A stretch of DNA of 48,183 bases from a candidate division WOR-3 bacterium (GCA_029858255.1 JAOUFJ010000020.1:1-48183); one strand, 5' to 3'; shown: positions 28,463 through 36,492, counted from the stretch's first letter. A program made the numbers and translations. The notes: generated by a model not told the origin, from the sequence alone.

Positions 28463-29311
28463 ATGTCTCTACGCATTGGCATAAGAGAAGGTGTCCGGAC
28501 AATAACGCGCAACGCTTCTCTCTTCTTGTTATCGCTGCTGGTTGCCGCCATATCGCTATTCTTGTTGGCACTATTTTCGCTGGTTACGGTAAATCTATAC
28601 AAATCGATCGAACTCCTCGATGAAAAGATCGAGATAATTGTTTTTCTCGACAGAACCGCCAATGCACAGAGCCTTAAAGAAAATATCGAAAAGATAAATG
28701 GTGTCGATCAGGTAATTTATGTCTCCTCAGAACAAGCGCTTGCGGATCTGAAAAACGAGCTGGAGGATACCGAAGAGATATTGAACGTCTTCGAGGAAAA
28801 TCCTCTGCCTGCATCATTTCGCGTAAAATTAAAAAGCAGTTTTCGTAATGCTCAAGGGCTAGAAGAGATTAGCGACAAGATCATGCTGCTATCAGGTATA
28901 GAAGAAACACTGTATGGTGGTGAGCTCGTGGACCAGTTGAAAAAAGTCACCAGGATTATCGTCATGTTTGACCTCGGATTGCTACTCATCATCATATTCT
29001 CGGTCATCTTTGTCATTTTCCAGACAATAAAACTTACAATATTCGCCCGTTCCACCGAGATTGAAATAATGAAGCTAGTAGGGGCTTCCAATGGATTCAT
29101 CGCCGTACCGTTCACGTTTGAAGGCATAGTCCAGGGTTTCGTCGGTGGCATAATTGCCTTCCTGCTGACCTTAGTCACTTATCGCGTAGCAGGATTTTTC
29201 TTTGGTAATCTCTATTTTCCGCACTGGTGGTTCTTGCTTGGTACTATAGTAGGTGGAATATTGTTCGGAATCATCGGTTCCGGTATTGCCGTAAGGAGAT
29301 TTCTAAAATGA
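28463..29311 (+). CDS. ftsX: Cell-division protein FtsX
   Basis: A 282-residue membrane partner of FtsE. One N-terminal span (about residues 20-42) is followed by a ~110-residue periplasmic domain (VFLDRTANAQSLKENIEKI, YVSSEQALADLK, LPASFRVKL). Three C-terminal spans then form the FtsX permease fold (FDLGLLLIIIFSVIFV, EIEIMKLVGASNGFIAVPF). The topology and length are typical. The gene starts two bases after ftsE and ends in a 4-base overlap (ATGA) with envC. The conserved periplasmic domain is where EnvC is expected to dock. Confidence 0.93.
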   Translation: MSLRIGIREGVRTITRNASLFLLSLLVAAISLFLLALFSLVTVNLYKSIELLDEKIEIIVFLDRTANAQSLKENIEKINGVDQVIYVSSEQALADLKNELEDTEEILNVFEENPLPASFRVKLKSSFRNAQGLEEISDKIMLLSGIEETLYGGELVDQLKKVTRIIVMFDLGLLLIIIFSVIFVIFQTIKLTIFARSTEIEIMKLVGASNGFIAVPFTFEGIVQGFVGGIIAFLLTLVTYRVAGFFFGNLYFPHWWFLLGTIVGGILFGIIGSGIAVRRFLK

Positions 29312-30417
29312 AAATACTAATAATTCTCATTTGTTTGTTCTCACAACTTGCCGAGAAACAAGAAGAACTCAATCAACTGAAAACCAAATTGAATACTGTC
29401 CGGCAGGAAATCAAGGAACTGGAAAAACAAAAAGTCGGCACACTGACACACATAGATAAAATCGACGAGGGCATCAACCTCACGATTAAATACATCGATG
29501 AATTGAACGCCCAGGAAGCTCTCGAAAAATCAAAGGTTGCCGAGTTGGAGATGGAGATCGCGCGCCTCGAATCAAAAATGCGTCTGAAAAAAAGCGATAT
29601 GCAGACGCGCATTGTCCGCCTCTACAAATGGAAACCGTTCTACAAAATGAACCTTCTCTTCTCCACAAAATCACTGCCCCAGATCCTCTCCTCCTCTTAC
29701 TATCTGCAGCTTCTCGCAAAGGAAGACCAGCGTGCATTTTTTGAATTCGAACAAGACTGGAAGCGCTACCTCCTGGATAAAGAATTGCGAAAAGAATTGA
29801 TCCTGACACTCGAGGGAAGGAAACGCGACAAGGAAGACGAACTGTCGAAATTGAACGACGAACGTAATAAGAAAAACCAGATCCTCACCGAAGTGGCAAA
29901 GAAAGAAGACAAGAAACGCGCGCTCGAAAAGGAATTGAAGAGCGCACAGCGCAAGCTCGAAGAATTGATCGTCTCCCTCGAACGACAGCGCGAAAAAATC
30001 AGCACCGGTACAAATTATCTCGAAACGAACCGTGGAAAATTGTCCTGGCCTTGCCGGGGCAATATCGTGACGAACTTCGGGAAGGTCATACACCCGAAGT
30101 ACAACACAACAACCAAGAATAACGGAATCGATATCAGCACCAACTACGGTGACAACGTCTACGCCGTGGCACCCGGTAAGGTCGTCTACGCAGATCGCTT
30201 CATGGGATACGGAAATCTCGTGCTCGTTGATCATCTCGACGGCTATTACTCACTATACGGGCATCTGGCGGAAATGCTGGTCAACACCGGTGACGAAATT
30301 ACCGGAGGACGTATAATCGGCCGCGTGGGCGAAAGCGGCTCATTATCCGGTCCGATACTACACTTTGAGTTGCGTAAAGACGGCAAGCCTGTCGACCCGA
30401 TAGCATATTTAGACTAA
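29308..30417 (+). CDS. envC: EnvC-like murein hydrolase activator
   Basis: A 369-residue exported protein: a signal (ILIILICLFSQ), a long coiled coil (about 15-235), and a C-terminal LytM/M23 fold. In active M23 enzymes the zinc ligands are H...D, then HxH. Here the first motif reads NNGIDIS, with Asn where His is expected, while YGHLAEM and LHFELRKDGKPVDP keep later positions. It is therefore predicted to be a non-enzymatic activator like E. coli EnvC. The coiled coil should contact FtsX and the LytM part the amidase. ATG 29308 overlaps the ftsX stop by four bases. Confidence 0.88.
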   Translation: MKILIILICLFSQLAEKQEELNQLKTKLNTVRQEIKELEKQKVGTLTHIDKIDEGINLTIKYIDELNAQEALEKSKVAELEMEIARLESKMRLKKSDMQTRIVRLYKWKPFYKMNLLFSTKSLPQILSSSYYLQLLAKEDQRAFFEFEQDWKRYLLDKELRKELILTLEGRKRDKEDELSKLNDERNKKNQILTEVAKKEDKKRALEKELKSAQRKLEELIVSLERQREKISTGTNYLETNRGKLSWPCRGNIVTNFGKVIHPKYNTTTKNNGIDISTNYGDNVYAVAPGKVVYADRFMGYGNLVLVDHLDGYYSLYGHLAEMLVNTGDEITGGRIIGRVGESGSLSGPILHFELRKDGKPVDPIAYLD

Positions 30418-30423
30418 TAGAGC

Positions 30424-30718
30424 GTTAATTTCGTTAATCTCGTTATTACCGTTATTCCCGTTAACGACAGCGTAGAAAAACTGTCATTGCCAGATTGTAG
30501 GGCAGGGCTTTAGCCCTGCGAAAACATACCGCAAACCTGAAGGTTTACCCTACGTCGTGTTGGTATCATCACACGCATAATGGTCTCGATGGACGATACT
30601 GTAGTCCGATTCGTTTTTCGAAACCGTCTCTCGCAATCGTATCACTTTTCGTAACCGTAAAACGAACAACGAATCACGGTGTCGTCACAGCGGGATTAGC
30701 GAAAATAACGAAACTAAC
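30424..30718. repeat. Intergenic island with 9-bp arrays at both ends (295 bp)
   Basis: Left arm 30424-30468 has five units (GTTAATTTC type, the last degenerate). Right arm 30692-30718 has three inverted units (GGGATTAGC, GAAAATAAC, GAAACTAAC). The interior holds a separate cloverleaf element (30497-30553) and CG-rich ATCGTATCACTTTTCGTAAC-like sequence. It fills the whole gap between envC and trmI; no gene is seen. Confidence 0.8.
30497..30553. repeat. Cloverleaf-forming palindromic element
   Basis: Outer stem GTAGGG (30497-30502)/CCCTAC (30548-30553) encloses two hairpins: GCAGGGC-TTTA-GCCCTGC (30502-30519) and AAACCT-GA-AGGTTT (30533-30546). A 5' half copy lies at 31760-31789. Confidence 0.75.
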
Positions 30719-30745
30719 GTCTGATGTTAATTTCGCATTTCGAAA

Positions 30746-31549
30746 TTACTCTTGATGCTTAACATCAAGAATCTTCTGTGCTCGTATAAGGTATGCCGTG
30801 TGTGTAATGCCGCGTTCACGCGGTCTCACGCCCTGCAAGCGAACGAGCATTTCGCGCTCGATAATCTCCTTGGCTCGAATGCATTTGAAATTACATGCTG
30901 TAAGGGCATCAATTGTTCTTTTAACCTGTTCTACGTTAGGACTCCAGCTGACCAGATGATGGCCGCCCTTCAGTGCCTCGTAAGCCTTAGGCACTATATC
31001 CCACGGTTCAGGCACATCTATGAATACCGCGTCCACTTCGGTCTGTGAAAATCCTACCTGGGCAACATCGGCACACGTAAATTCGACATTCCTCTCGTAA
31101 CCGACATGGGTCAGATTCCTCTTCGCGTTATCGATGAAATCATCACGCCGGTCATAGCTATACACGATACCATCCGGGGCGACCAATTTTGCCAGAACAA
31201 GGGTGAGCGCGCCACTGCCCGTTCCCAGTTCTATGACCCGGGACCCGGGACCAACCGAGGTTTCCAGCAGCAAATAGCCAAGGTCTTTTGGATATACAAT
31301 TGTGGTCGTTCTCTTCACTTTCATCATCAGGTCAGCCGTGCTCGGTTTCAAACAATAGAAATCCCTGCCGAGATGTGTTTTTCCTACAAAGCCAAATGGC
31401 TGGCCAATGATTTGATTTAGATGCAGATCTCCGTGATCGGTCGACACTCTCAATCCCGACACGACCTGTACCAAAAACTGCCTGCGGTCGTCGAGATACA
31501 ACATGACCAGGTCCTTTTCCTTGATGAGGTTCTTCGCTTGCTCGTCCAT
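30746..31549 (-). CDS. trmI: tRNA (adenine-58 N1)-methyltransferase TrmI
   Basis: About 267 residues. The N-terminal small beta domain is followed by a SAM-binding Rossmann domain: RTTTIVYPKDLGYLL, VIELGTGSGALTLVLAK (motif I), VYSYDRRDDFIDNAKRNL, and VDAVFIDVPEPWD (motif IV). The family methylates A58 in the T loop of tRNAs as a tetramer. I chose ATG 31549 because the -10 box ends at 31559, so the GTG at 31558 would precede the transcript start. The transcript would have little or no leader. It is alone on its unit, ending against the island at 30424-30718. Confidence 0.9.
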   Translation of the reverse strand: MDEQAKNLIKEKDLVMLYLDDRRQFLVQVVSGLRVSTDHGDLHLNQIIGQPFGFVGKTHLGRDFYCLKPSTADLMMKVKRTTTIVYPKDLGYLLLETSVGPGSRVIELGTGSGALTLVLAKLVAPDGIVYSYDRRDDFIDNAKRNLTHVGYERNVEFTCADVAQVGFSQTEVDAVFIDVPEPWDIVPKAYEALKGGHHLVSWSPNVEQVKRTIDALTACNFKCIRAKEIIEREMLVRLQGVRPRERGITHTAYLIRAQKILDVKHQE

Positions 31550-31558
31550 ACTCAGCAC

Positions 31559-31586
31559 AGTATACCGTAAAACAACAAGAAGTCAA
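31559..31586 (-). promoter_or_regulatory. Promoter of trmI
   Basis: Minus strand TTGACT (31586-31581), 16-bp spacer, TATACT (31564-31559), nine bases to ATG 31549. The 9-unit array begins 12 bp upstream of the -35. Confidence 0.7.
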
Positions 31587-31598
31587 TTGCTGCAGAAG

Positions 31599-31679
31599 GT
31601 TAATTTCGTTATTCCCGTTGATTCCGTTAATATCGCTACTATCGTTATTCTCGCTATTACCGTTAGTTTCGTTGGGAAC
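31599..31679. repeat. 9-bp periodic array, nine units
   Basis: Nine consecutive in-phase units from GTTAATTTC to GTTGGGAAC, the longest array in the window. Variation is confined largely to positions 2, 4, 5, 7 and 8 of the unit. Confidence 0.9.
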
Positions 31680-32033
31680 CTGACAAACGATACGCAATGC
31701 GTGACACGAAATCCGGAACTCGAAACAAGCACAAATGAACAAAATTCAAAACAACAAGGGTAGGGCAGGGACTTAGCCCCGTGGAAACGCTGAGACTGCT
31801 TCGTATGCGCTCGCAGTGACAGTTGCCAGCTTATCATTGCGAGGAGCGAAGCGACACGGTTCCGCTTACGGGATCTTCCGCTTTAGCAAGAATTCGCGCT
31901 ATAGAATGGCGGAACTCGATTTCTCCCTATTAGAATTGTTCGACATGAAAAATCGGGACAATCTCAGTTTTAAACATTCGTGTTTTGAATTTTATATTTG
32001 TTTAGAGTTTAGTATTTAGGATTTAGAATTTGG
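31680..32033. repeat. Intergenic composite repeats between trmI and the PLP gene
   Basis: Holds a half cloverleaf (31760-31789), a CATTGCGAGGAGCGAAGCGA element (31835-31860) and a TTTAG-phased tract (about 32001-32035: TTTAGAGTTTAGTATTTAGG). The frames are interrupted and no gene is visible. Confidence 0.65.
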
Positions 32034-32066
32034 GGTATTGTCAAAACATCAGGTTTTGACAATACC
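32034..32066. terminator. Perfect 14-bp inverted repeat around the stop codon of the PLP gene
   Basis: GGTATTGTCAAAAC (32034-32047) pairs perfectly with GTTTTGACAATACC (32053-32066) over a 5-base loop that includes part of the TGA stop (32049-32051). There is no T-run on the minus strand, so its action as a terminator is inferred. Confidence 0.55.
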
Positions 32067-33146
32067 AAGTGCATTTCCTATGATTTCAAACTTGTGCAGA
32101 CAAAAATCAAGATCCTCTTTGCTGTGTTCAACTGACAGACATAGCCTGATACGTTCTTTTTTCTGCGCCGCAATGACCTGCTCGTCGATCAGTTTTTTGG
32201 TGAATTCACCGGCTTCTTCATTGTTACCGAAAACAACGACAGCAAGCGGTGTCTCGCTCACCGTCTTAAATCCCATCTGTTTCAAATTCGTAATGAAATA
32301 CCGGCTATTCTTCCATATTTTGTTGTACCTCTCCTTGTTTCTGCCAGTCTCCTTTATCATTTCCAGACCCGCAAGATTCACCGCAAGCATGAACTGAGGA
32401 GCGAAATCAGTAATGTGTCCAACATTCTCTCTTATTTTGTTGATCATATACTTCTTCGACCCGAGATAGCAGCCGAAGCCTCCCAGGTATTTACTGAAGC
32501 TACCAATGTCGATATTGATATCTTCGTATGCATTACATAGATCTACAAAACCCCTGCCCTCACGGCCGAGGAGTCCAAAAGAACTCAACTCATTGGCGAC
32601 AATTACACACTCATTCTCGTGGGCTATCCTCACTAATTCATTTGCCGGACTGATGTTGCCCAGCCAATCGTATATCCCGTCTACGAACATAACTTTTTCG
32701 GCGTGAGCACCGAGCAACCTGCGGAGCTGATCAAGATCTCGGAAATCGTAGTATTCGATATTTCGATACTGTAGTACATTAAGCAAGCTCGATGAACTTT
32801 CGTAGTCGACAAAGAACGTGGTTTTCGGGCCAAAAATCGAGACAAGTGCGAACATCATCGAAACCTCGTCCGGGAAAAAGAGCAAAGACTCAAGTCTCTT
32901 CACCTCGCGCATGACGCCTTGTAGATTTGCCATTATCTCGGCCCGCGAATCAGTGGGTACAATGCCCCTGGCTTCGATATTCATTCGCGCGGTTTCTCGC
33001 AGATATTCACTATTCTTCATATGCAAACAATCCATATGGAGGAAATTTAGATACCGCTTGTTTCCGTACACAAACGACGGTTCAGGCGGAACCGACTCTG
33101 GAATCCTGCCTTCCTCACTGAATAGATGTACTTGAAATGGTTTCAT
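32049..33146 (-). CDS. Alpha-oxoamine-synthase-like PLP protein with altered active site
   Basis: A 365-residue protein of the KBL/BioF (fold-type I) group, which condenses an amino acid with an acyl-CoA. The Schiff-base lysine is present (SFSKYLGGFG) and GRG follows GLLGREGRG. Two usual cofactor contacts are changed: the Asp-Glu-Ala-His-like motif reads ANELSSFG (Asp to Asn, His to Ser), and the ring-stacking His after VDYESSSS is Ser. Its acyl-CoA chemistry is thus doubtful. It could be a divergent enzyme or a pseudoenzyme. Its ATG overlaps the secA stop by four bases, an unusual partner. Function is not assigned. Confidence 0.75.
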   Translation of the reverse strand: MKPFQVHLFSEEGRIPESVPPEPSFVYGNKRYLNFLHMDCLHMKNSEYLRETARMNIEARGIVPTDSRAEIMANLQGVMREVKRLESLLFFPDEVSMMFALVSIFGPKTTFFVDYESSSSLLNVLQYRNIEYYDFRDLDQLRRLLGAHAEKVMFVDGIYDWLGNISPANELVRIAHENECVIVANELSSFGLLGREGRGFVDLCNAYEDINIDIGSFSKYLGGFGCYLGSKKYMINKIRENVGHITDFAPQFMLAVNLAGLEMIKETGRNKERYNKIWKNSRYFITNLKQMGFKTVSETPLAVVVFGNNEEAGEFTKKLIDEQVIAAQKKERIRLCLSVEHSKEDLDFCLHKFEIIGNALGIVKT

Positions 33147-36100
33147 GTTACATTCCTACCACAACATTTTTTATACTTCTTCCCGCTCCCGCAGGGACAG
33201 GGATCGTTTCTACCGACTTTTTTTGTCACTGTAACTGGTGCAGAACCCTTCTGTCCCGGTGCTGCGGCACCGGCATGAGCTGCCGCCACCTGCGCGCCGA
33301 CCGGCTCTGGCGCAGCTTGTGGCCCTATGCTGGGTTTATATTCGCGTGTTGGCGTAGGTTGCCGTCTCCTTGCTGCGCCCGGCCTGGGCTGTGCCCGGAA
33401 CACAAGACCCGACAAATCCCTGGCAAGATCGCGCTGCAATTCATCAAACATCTTGAAAGATTCATGTTTGTATTCGATCAGAGGATCTTTCTGTCCGTAT
33501 GCACGTAGACTGATACCCTCCCTGAGCGCGTCGAGCGAATACAAATGGTCACGCCATTTTCCGTCAACCGTTCCCAGTATCACAAACTTCAACAATTCAT
33601 TGAATATCTCAGGATCAAACTCCTGCTCACGCCAGTTCAGTTTTTCTTTCGCCTTATCCAGAAGCATGTCGAGCAGTTCTTCCTGTTTCATCTTCGGGAT
33701 CTTCTCCCGTGGGATCGTGATATCGGTCACGAATATCAAATTGAACTCGCCTCTGATAGCCTCCCAATCCCACTCTTCTGGATTAGTCTTCGCATCGGTA
33801 TATTTGTATATGATATCTTCTATCGCGTCATCAAAAAATTTGATTACCCTGTCCTTGAGATTCTTGCCCAAAAGCACGTCATCCCGTATCCTGTATATTA
33901 CCTCGCGCTGTTTGTTCATCACATCGTCGTATTCCAACAGGTGTTTTCTGACCTCAAAATGGTTTTCTTCAACGCGCTTCTGGGCATTCGCTATGGCTCG
34001 CGTCACCAGTGGATGCGTCAACGGCTTCTGCTCCTCTCCTCCGAAACGGTCCATTATCTCGGCAACCCGATCTGAACCAAAAATTCTCATGAGATTATCT
34101 TCCAATGAAAGATAGAAGCGGGATGAACCAGGGTCTCCCTGACGTCCACTCCTACCCCGCAACTGGTTGTCAATACGGCGGGATTCGTGACGCTCAGTAC
34201 CGATGATATAAAGCCCGCAAGGCAAATCCTCCAAACATTCCTTCTTTTCTTCATGCGAGCAGTTAGCACAGTCCTCGTCAAGACACTCGAAACAACACTT
34301 TTTGCACTCGACAACACCCTTGCCCAATTTTATGTCGGTCCCGCGGCCAGCCATGTTCGTGGCGATCGTTACCGAGCCAGGTTGCCCAGCCCTGGAAACG
34401 ATCACTGCCTCACGCTGGTGATGCTTGGCGTTGAGAACTTCGTGTGAAATACCCTTGCGCTGGAGCAATCTGGACAAAACCTCGGAGACATCTACCGAAG
34501 TTGTGCCCACAAGGGTCGGTCGCTTCTTCTCGTTCCAGCGGGCGATCTCCTCAACGATCGCATTGTACTTCTCACGCTTGGAGCGGTAAACGATATCTTC
34601 GTAGTCTATCCTGCGGACGGGTTCCTTGGTAGGGATCTCGACAACATCCAACTTGTAGATCTGCCAGAACTCGTTGGCCTCGGTCGCTGCAGTACCAGTC
34701 ATGCCCGCGAGCTTTTCATACATACGGAAATAATTCTGAATGGTGATCGTGGCAAATGTCTGCGTTTCTTCCTGCACTCGCACTCTTTCCTTTGCCTCGA
34801 TGGCCTGATGCAATCCGTCAGAGTAGCGCCTGCCCGGCATCAACCGGCCGGTGAACTGGTCAACGATTATTACCCGGTCGTCCTGTACTACATACTCAAC
34901 ATCCTTTTCAAAAAGCGAGTATGCTTTGAGCAAGGCCCGGAGGTTCGCCAGGGTCTCGTTCTTCCTGGCATAGTCCTGATAAGCTTTTTCTTTCTCAAAT
35001 ATTTTTTCCTTCGCGGTCAGATGTGTATCCTTATCTACCCCGCCAATCGCCTCGCTCAGATCAGGCAAAACGAACATGCTCGGATCCTTCGGAGAGATAA
35101 ATTGACGGCCTTTCTCTGTCAGATCCACGATGTTTGACTTTTCATCGATAACAAAGTACAATTCGTCGTCGACCTCAGCAAAGCTCTTGTCCCGCAAATA
35201 GCCCAATTCAACCTGCTCAATAAGTTTCTTCACACCCGTTTCCTGTTCGAGCTTCAGCAGCTGTTTATTCTTCGGCGAACCACGGCGTGCCTGCAGCAAT
35301 TTTACAGCCGCTTCTTTCTCTTCTCCTTCGTCGAGCAGTTTCTTCGCTTCGGCAACCACGCGATTGACAAAAACGGTTTGCGTCGAGTTCAAACGCTGCA
35401 CGATCGGATTGAGCTCATTGTATGCCTTTGTTTCATGCTCGACCGGACCGGATATTATGAGCGGCGTCCGCGCCTCATCAACAAGAATACTGTCAACCTC
35501 GTCGACGATCGCATAGTGATGGCCGCGCTGAACCTTGTCCTCAAACCGCCAGACCATGTTGTCACGCAGATAATCAAACCCGAACTCGTTATTGGTGCCG
35601 TATGTAATATCGCACTTATATGCGTTGATCCTTTCCTCCTGCTCAATACCCTGCTGGAGAACACCCACGGTCATACCCAGCGACTCGTACACAGGACCCA
35701 TCCACTCGCGGTCGCGGCGTGCAAGATAATCGTTGACCGTGATCAAATGCGCGCCCTTGCCGGTCAAGCCGTTCAAATACAACGGCATGGTTGCGACCAA
35801 GGTCTTGCCCTCACCTGTCTTCATCTCCGCGATCTTACCCTGATGAAGAACAATTGCACCGATCAACTGGACATCAAAAGGCAGCATATTCCATTCGGTC
35901 TCTATATCCACAACCTGCCATTTCTTACCTAGTAGACGTCGGCAGGATTCTTTGACCAGCGCAAACGCCTCAGGCATGACATCATCCAGGGGTTCGCCAT
36001 CCTGTATGCGTTTTTTGAATTCTTCGGTCTTTTCTGTCAGGTCAACGTCTTTGTATTGCTCGTAAAACGCGTTGATTTTATCAACCGTAGGCCAGAGCTC

Positions 36101-36157
36101 TTTTAGCTCACGCGTGGTCTTAGTGCCGAATATTTTTCCAAGGACTTTTTGTATCAT
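33143..36157 (-). CDS. secA: Preprotein translocase ATPase SecA
   Basis: A 1004-residue motor that drives proteins through SecYEG. Seen: MKTGEGKTLVATMPLYLNGL (Walker A), TYGTNNEFGFDYLRDNM, VDEVDSILVDEARTPLIISG (Walker B), GMTGTAATEANEF, TNMAGRGTDIKLG, and ERHESRRIDNQLRGRSGRQGDPG. The C-terminus, after a Pro/Ala-rich linker, is the zinc SEC-C motif RNDPCPCGSGKKYKKCC. It is longer than E. coli SecA (901) because of an insertion near residue 300, common in FCB, and a cysteine-rich insert (eight Cys, about 34217-34306) between the GRGTDIKLG and GTERHESRRID motifs. A TATAAT box ends 12 bases before the ATG. Confidence 0.95.
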   Translation of the reverse strand: MIQKVLGKIFGTKTTRELKELWPTVDKINAFYEQYKDVDLTEKTEEFKKRIQDGEPLDDVMPEAFALVKESCRRLLGKKWQVVDIETEWNMLPFDVQLIGAIVLHQGKIAEMKTGEGKTLVATMPLYLNGLTGKGAHLITVNDYLARRDREWMGPVYESLGMTVGVLQQGIEQEERINAYKCDITYGTNNEFGFDYLRDNMVWRFEDKVQRGHHYAIVDEVDSILVDEARTPLIISGPVEHETKAYNELNPIVQRLNSTQTVFVNRVVAEAKKLLDEGEEKEAAVKLLQARRGSPKNKQLLKLEQETGVKKLIEQVELGYLRDKSFAEVDDELYFVIDEKSNIVDLTEKGRQFISPKDPSMFVLPDLSEAIGGVDKDTHLTAKEKIFEKEKAYQDYARKNETLANLRALLKAYSLFEKDVEYVVQDDRVIIVDQFTGRLMPGRRYSDGLHQAIEAKERVRVQEETQTFATITIQNYFRMYEKLAGMTGTAATEANEFWQIYKLDVVEIPTKEPVRRIDYEDIVYRSKREKYNAIVEEIARWNEKKRPTLVGTTSVDVSEVLSRLLQRKGISHEVLNAKHHQREAVIVSRAGQPGSVTIATNMAGRGTDIKLGKGVVECKKCCFECLDEDCANCSHEEKKECLEDLPCGLYIIGTERHESRRIDNQLRGRSGRQGDPGSSRFYLSLEDNLMRIFGSDRVAEIMDRFGGEEQKPLTHPLVTRAIANAQKRVEENHFEVRKHLLEYDDVMNKQREVIYRIRDDVLLGKNLKDRVIKFFDDAIEDIIYKYTDAKTNPEEWDWEAIRGEFNLIFVTDITIPREKIPKMKQEELLDMLLDKAKEKLNWREQEFDPEIFNELLKFVILGTVDGKWRDHLYSLDALREGISLRAYGQKDPLIEYKHESFKMFDELQRDLARDLSGLVFRAQPRPGAARRRQPTPTREYKPSIGPQAAPEPVGAQVAAAHAGAAAPGQKGSAPVTVTKKVGRNDPCPCGSGKKYKKCCGRNVT

Positions 36158-36169
36158 ATTTTCAAGTTA

Positions 36170-36197
36170 ATTATATGGATTAATCCCATATTGTCAA
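36170..36197 (-). promoter_or_regulatory. Promoter of secA
   Basis: Minus strand TTGACA (36197-36192), 16-bp spacer, TATAAT (36175-36170), 12 bases to ATG 36157. The leader would be about five bases. The array at 36237 starts 39 bp upstream of the -35. Confidence 0.75.
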
Positions 36198-36236
36198 CAA
36201 ACTCCATGAAATTCCTAATGTTTAGACAAAAGAACC

Positions 36237-36343
36237 GTTAATATCGTTAATCCCGCTAATCCCGTTGGTTTCGTTAATCTCGTTACTACCGTTAATATCG
36301 CTAATTTCGGTACGGAATATTTCGAATTGCGAATTGCGAATTT
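36237..36343. repeat. 9-bp periodic array, eight units, plus GAATTGCGAA tail
   Basis: Eight in-phase units (36237-36308: GTTAATATC to GCTAATTTC), followed by GGTACGGAATATTTCGAATT and GCGAATT repeats to 36343. This is the same order as at 13707-13784. The rest of the gap to 36492 shows no gene. Confidence 0.88.
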
Positions 36344-36492
36344 AAGAAACGTTGGTTTAGTTTTGAACGTCTATAATATTATTGTTCGAGCAGGGTCGAG
36401 AACTTCATTCCCTCTGAACCTCTGCCGTATGATCTGTCTCCGGCTCTCCGACTCCTCGGTTCTCCGTGTCTTGTAACATCCCAGGCACATCA

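Noticed and set aside
29227-29307. Upstream start for envC inside ftsX
   Set aside because: The ATGA overlap at 29308 gives a proper signal peptide; the longer form would place basic residues before it.
31332-31742. Minus-strand frame with an Asn-rich stretch upstream of trmI
   Set aside because: The Asn-rich part is the 9-bp array read in one frame, and the remainder is out of frame with trmI.
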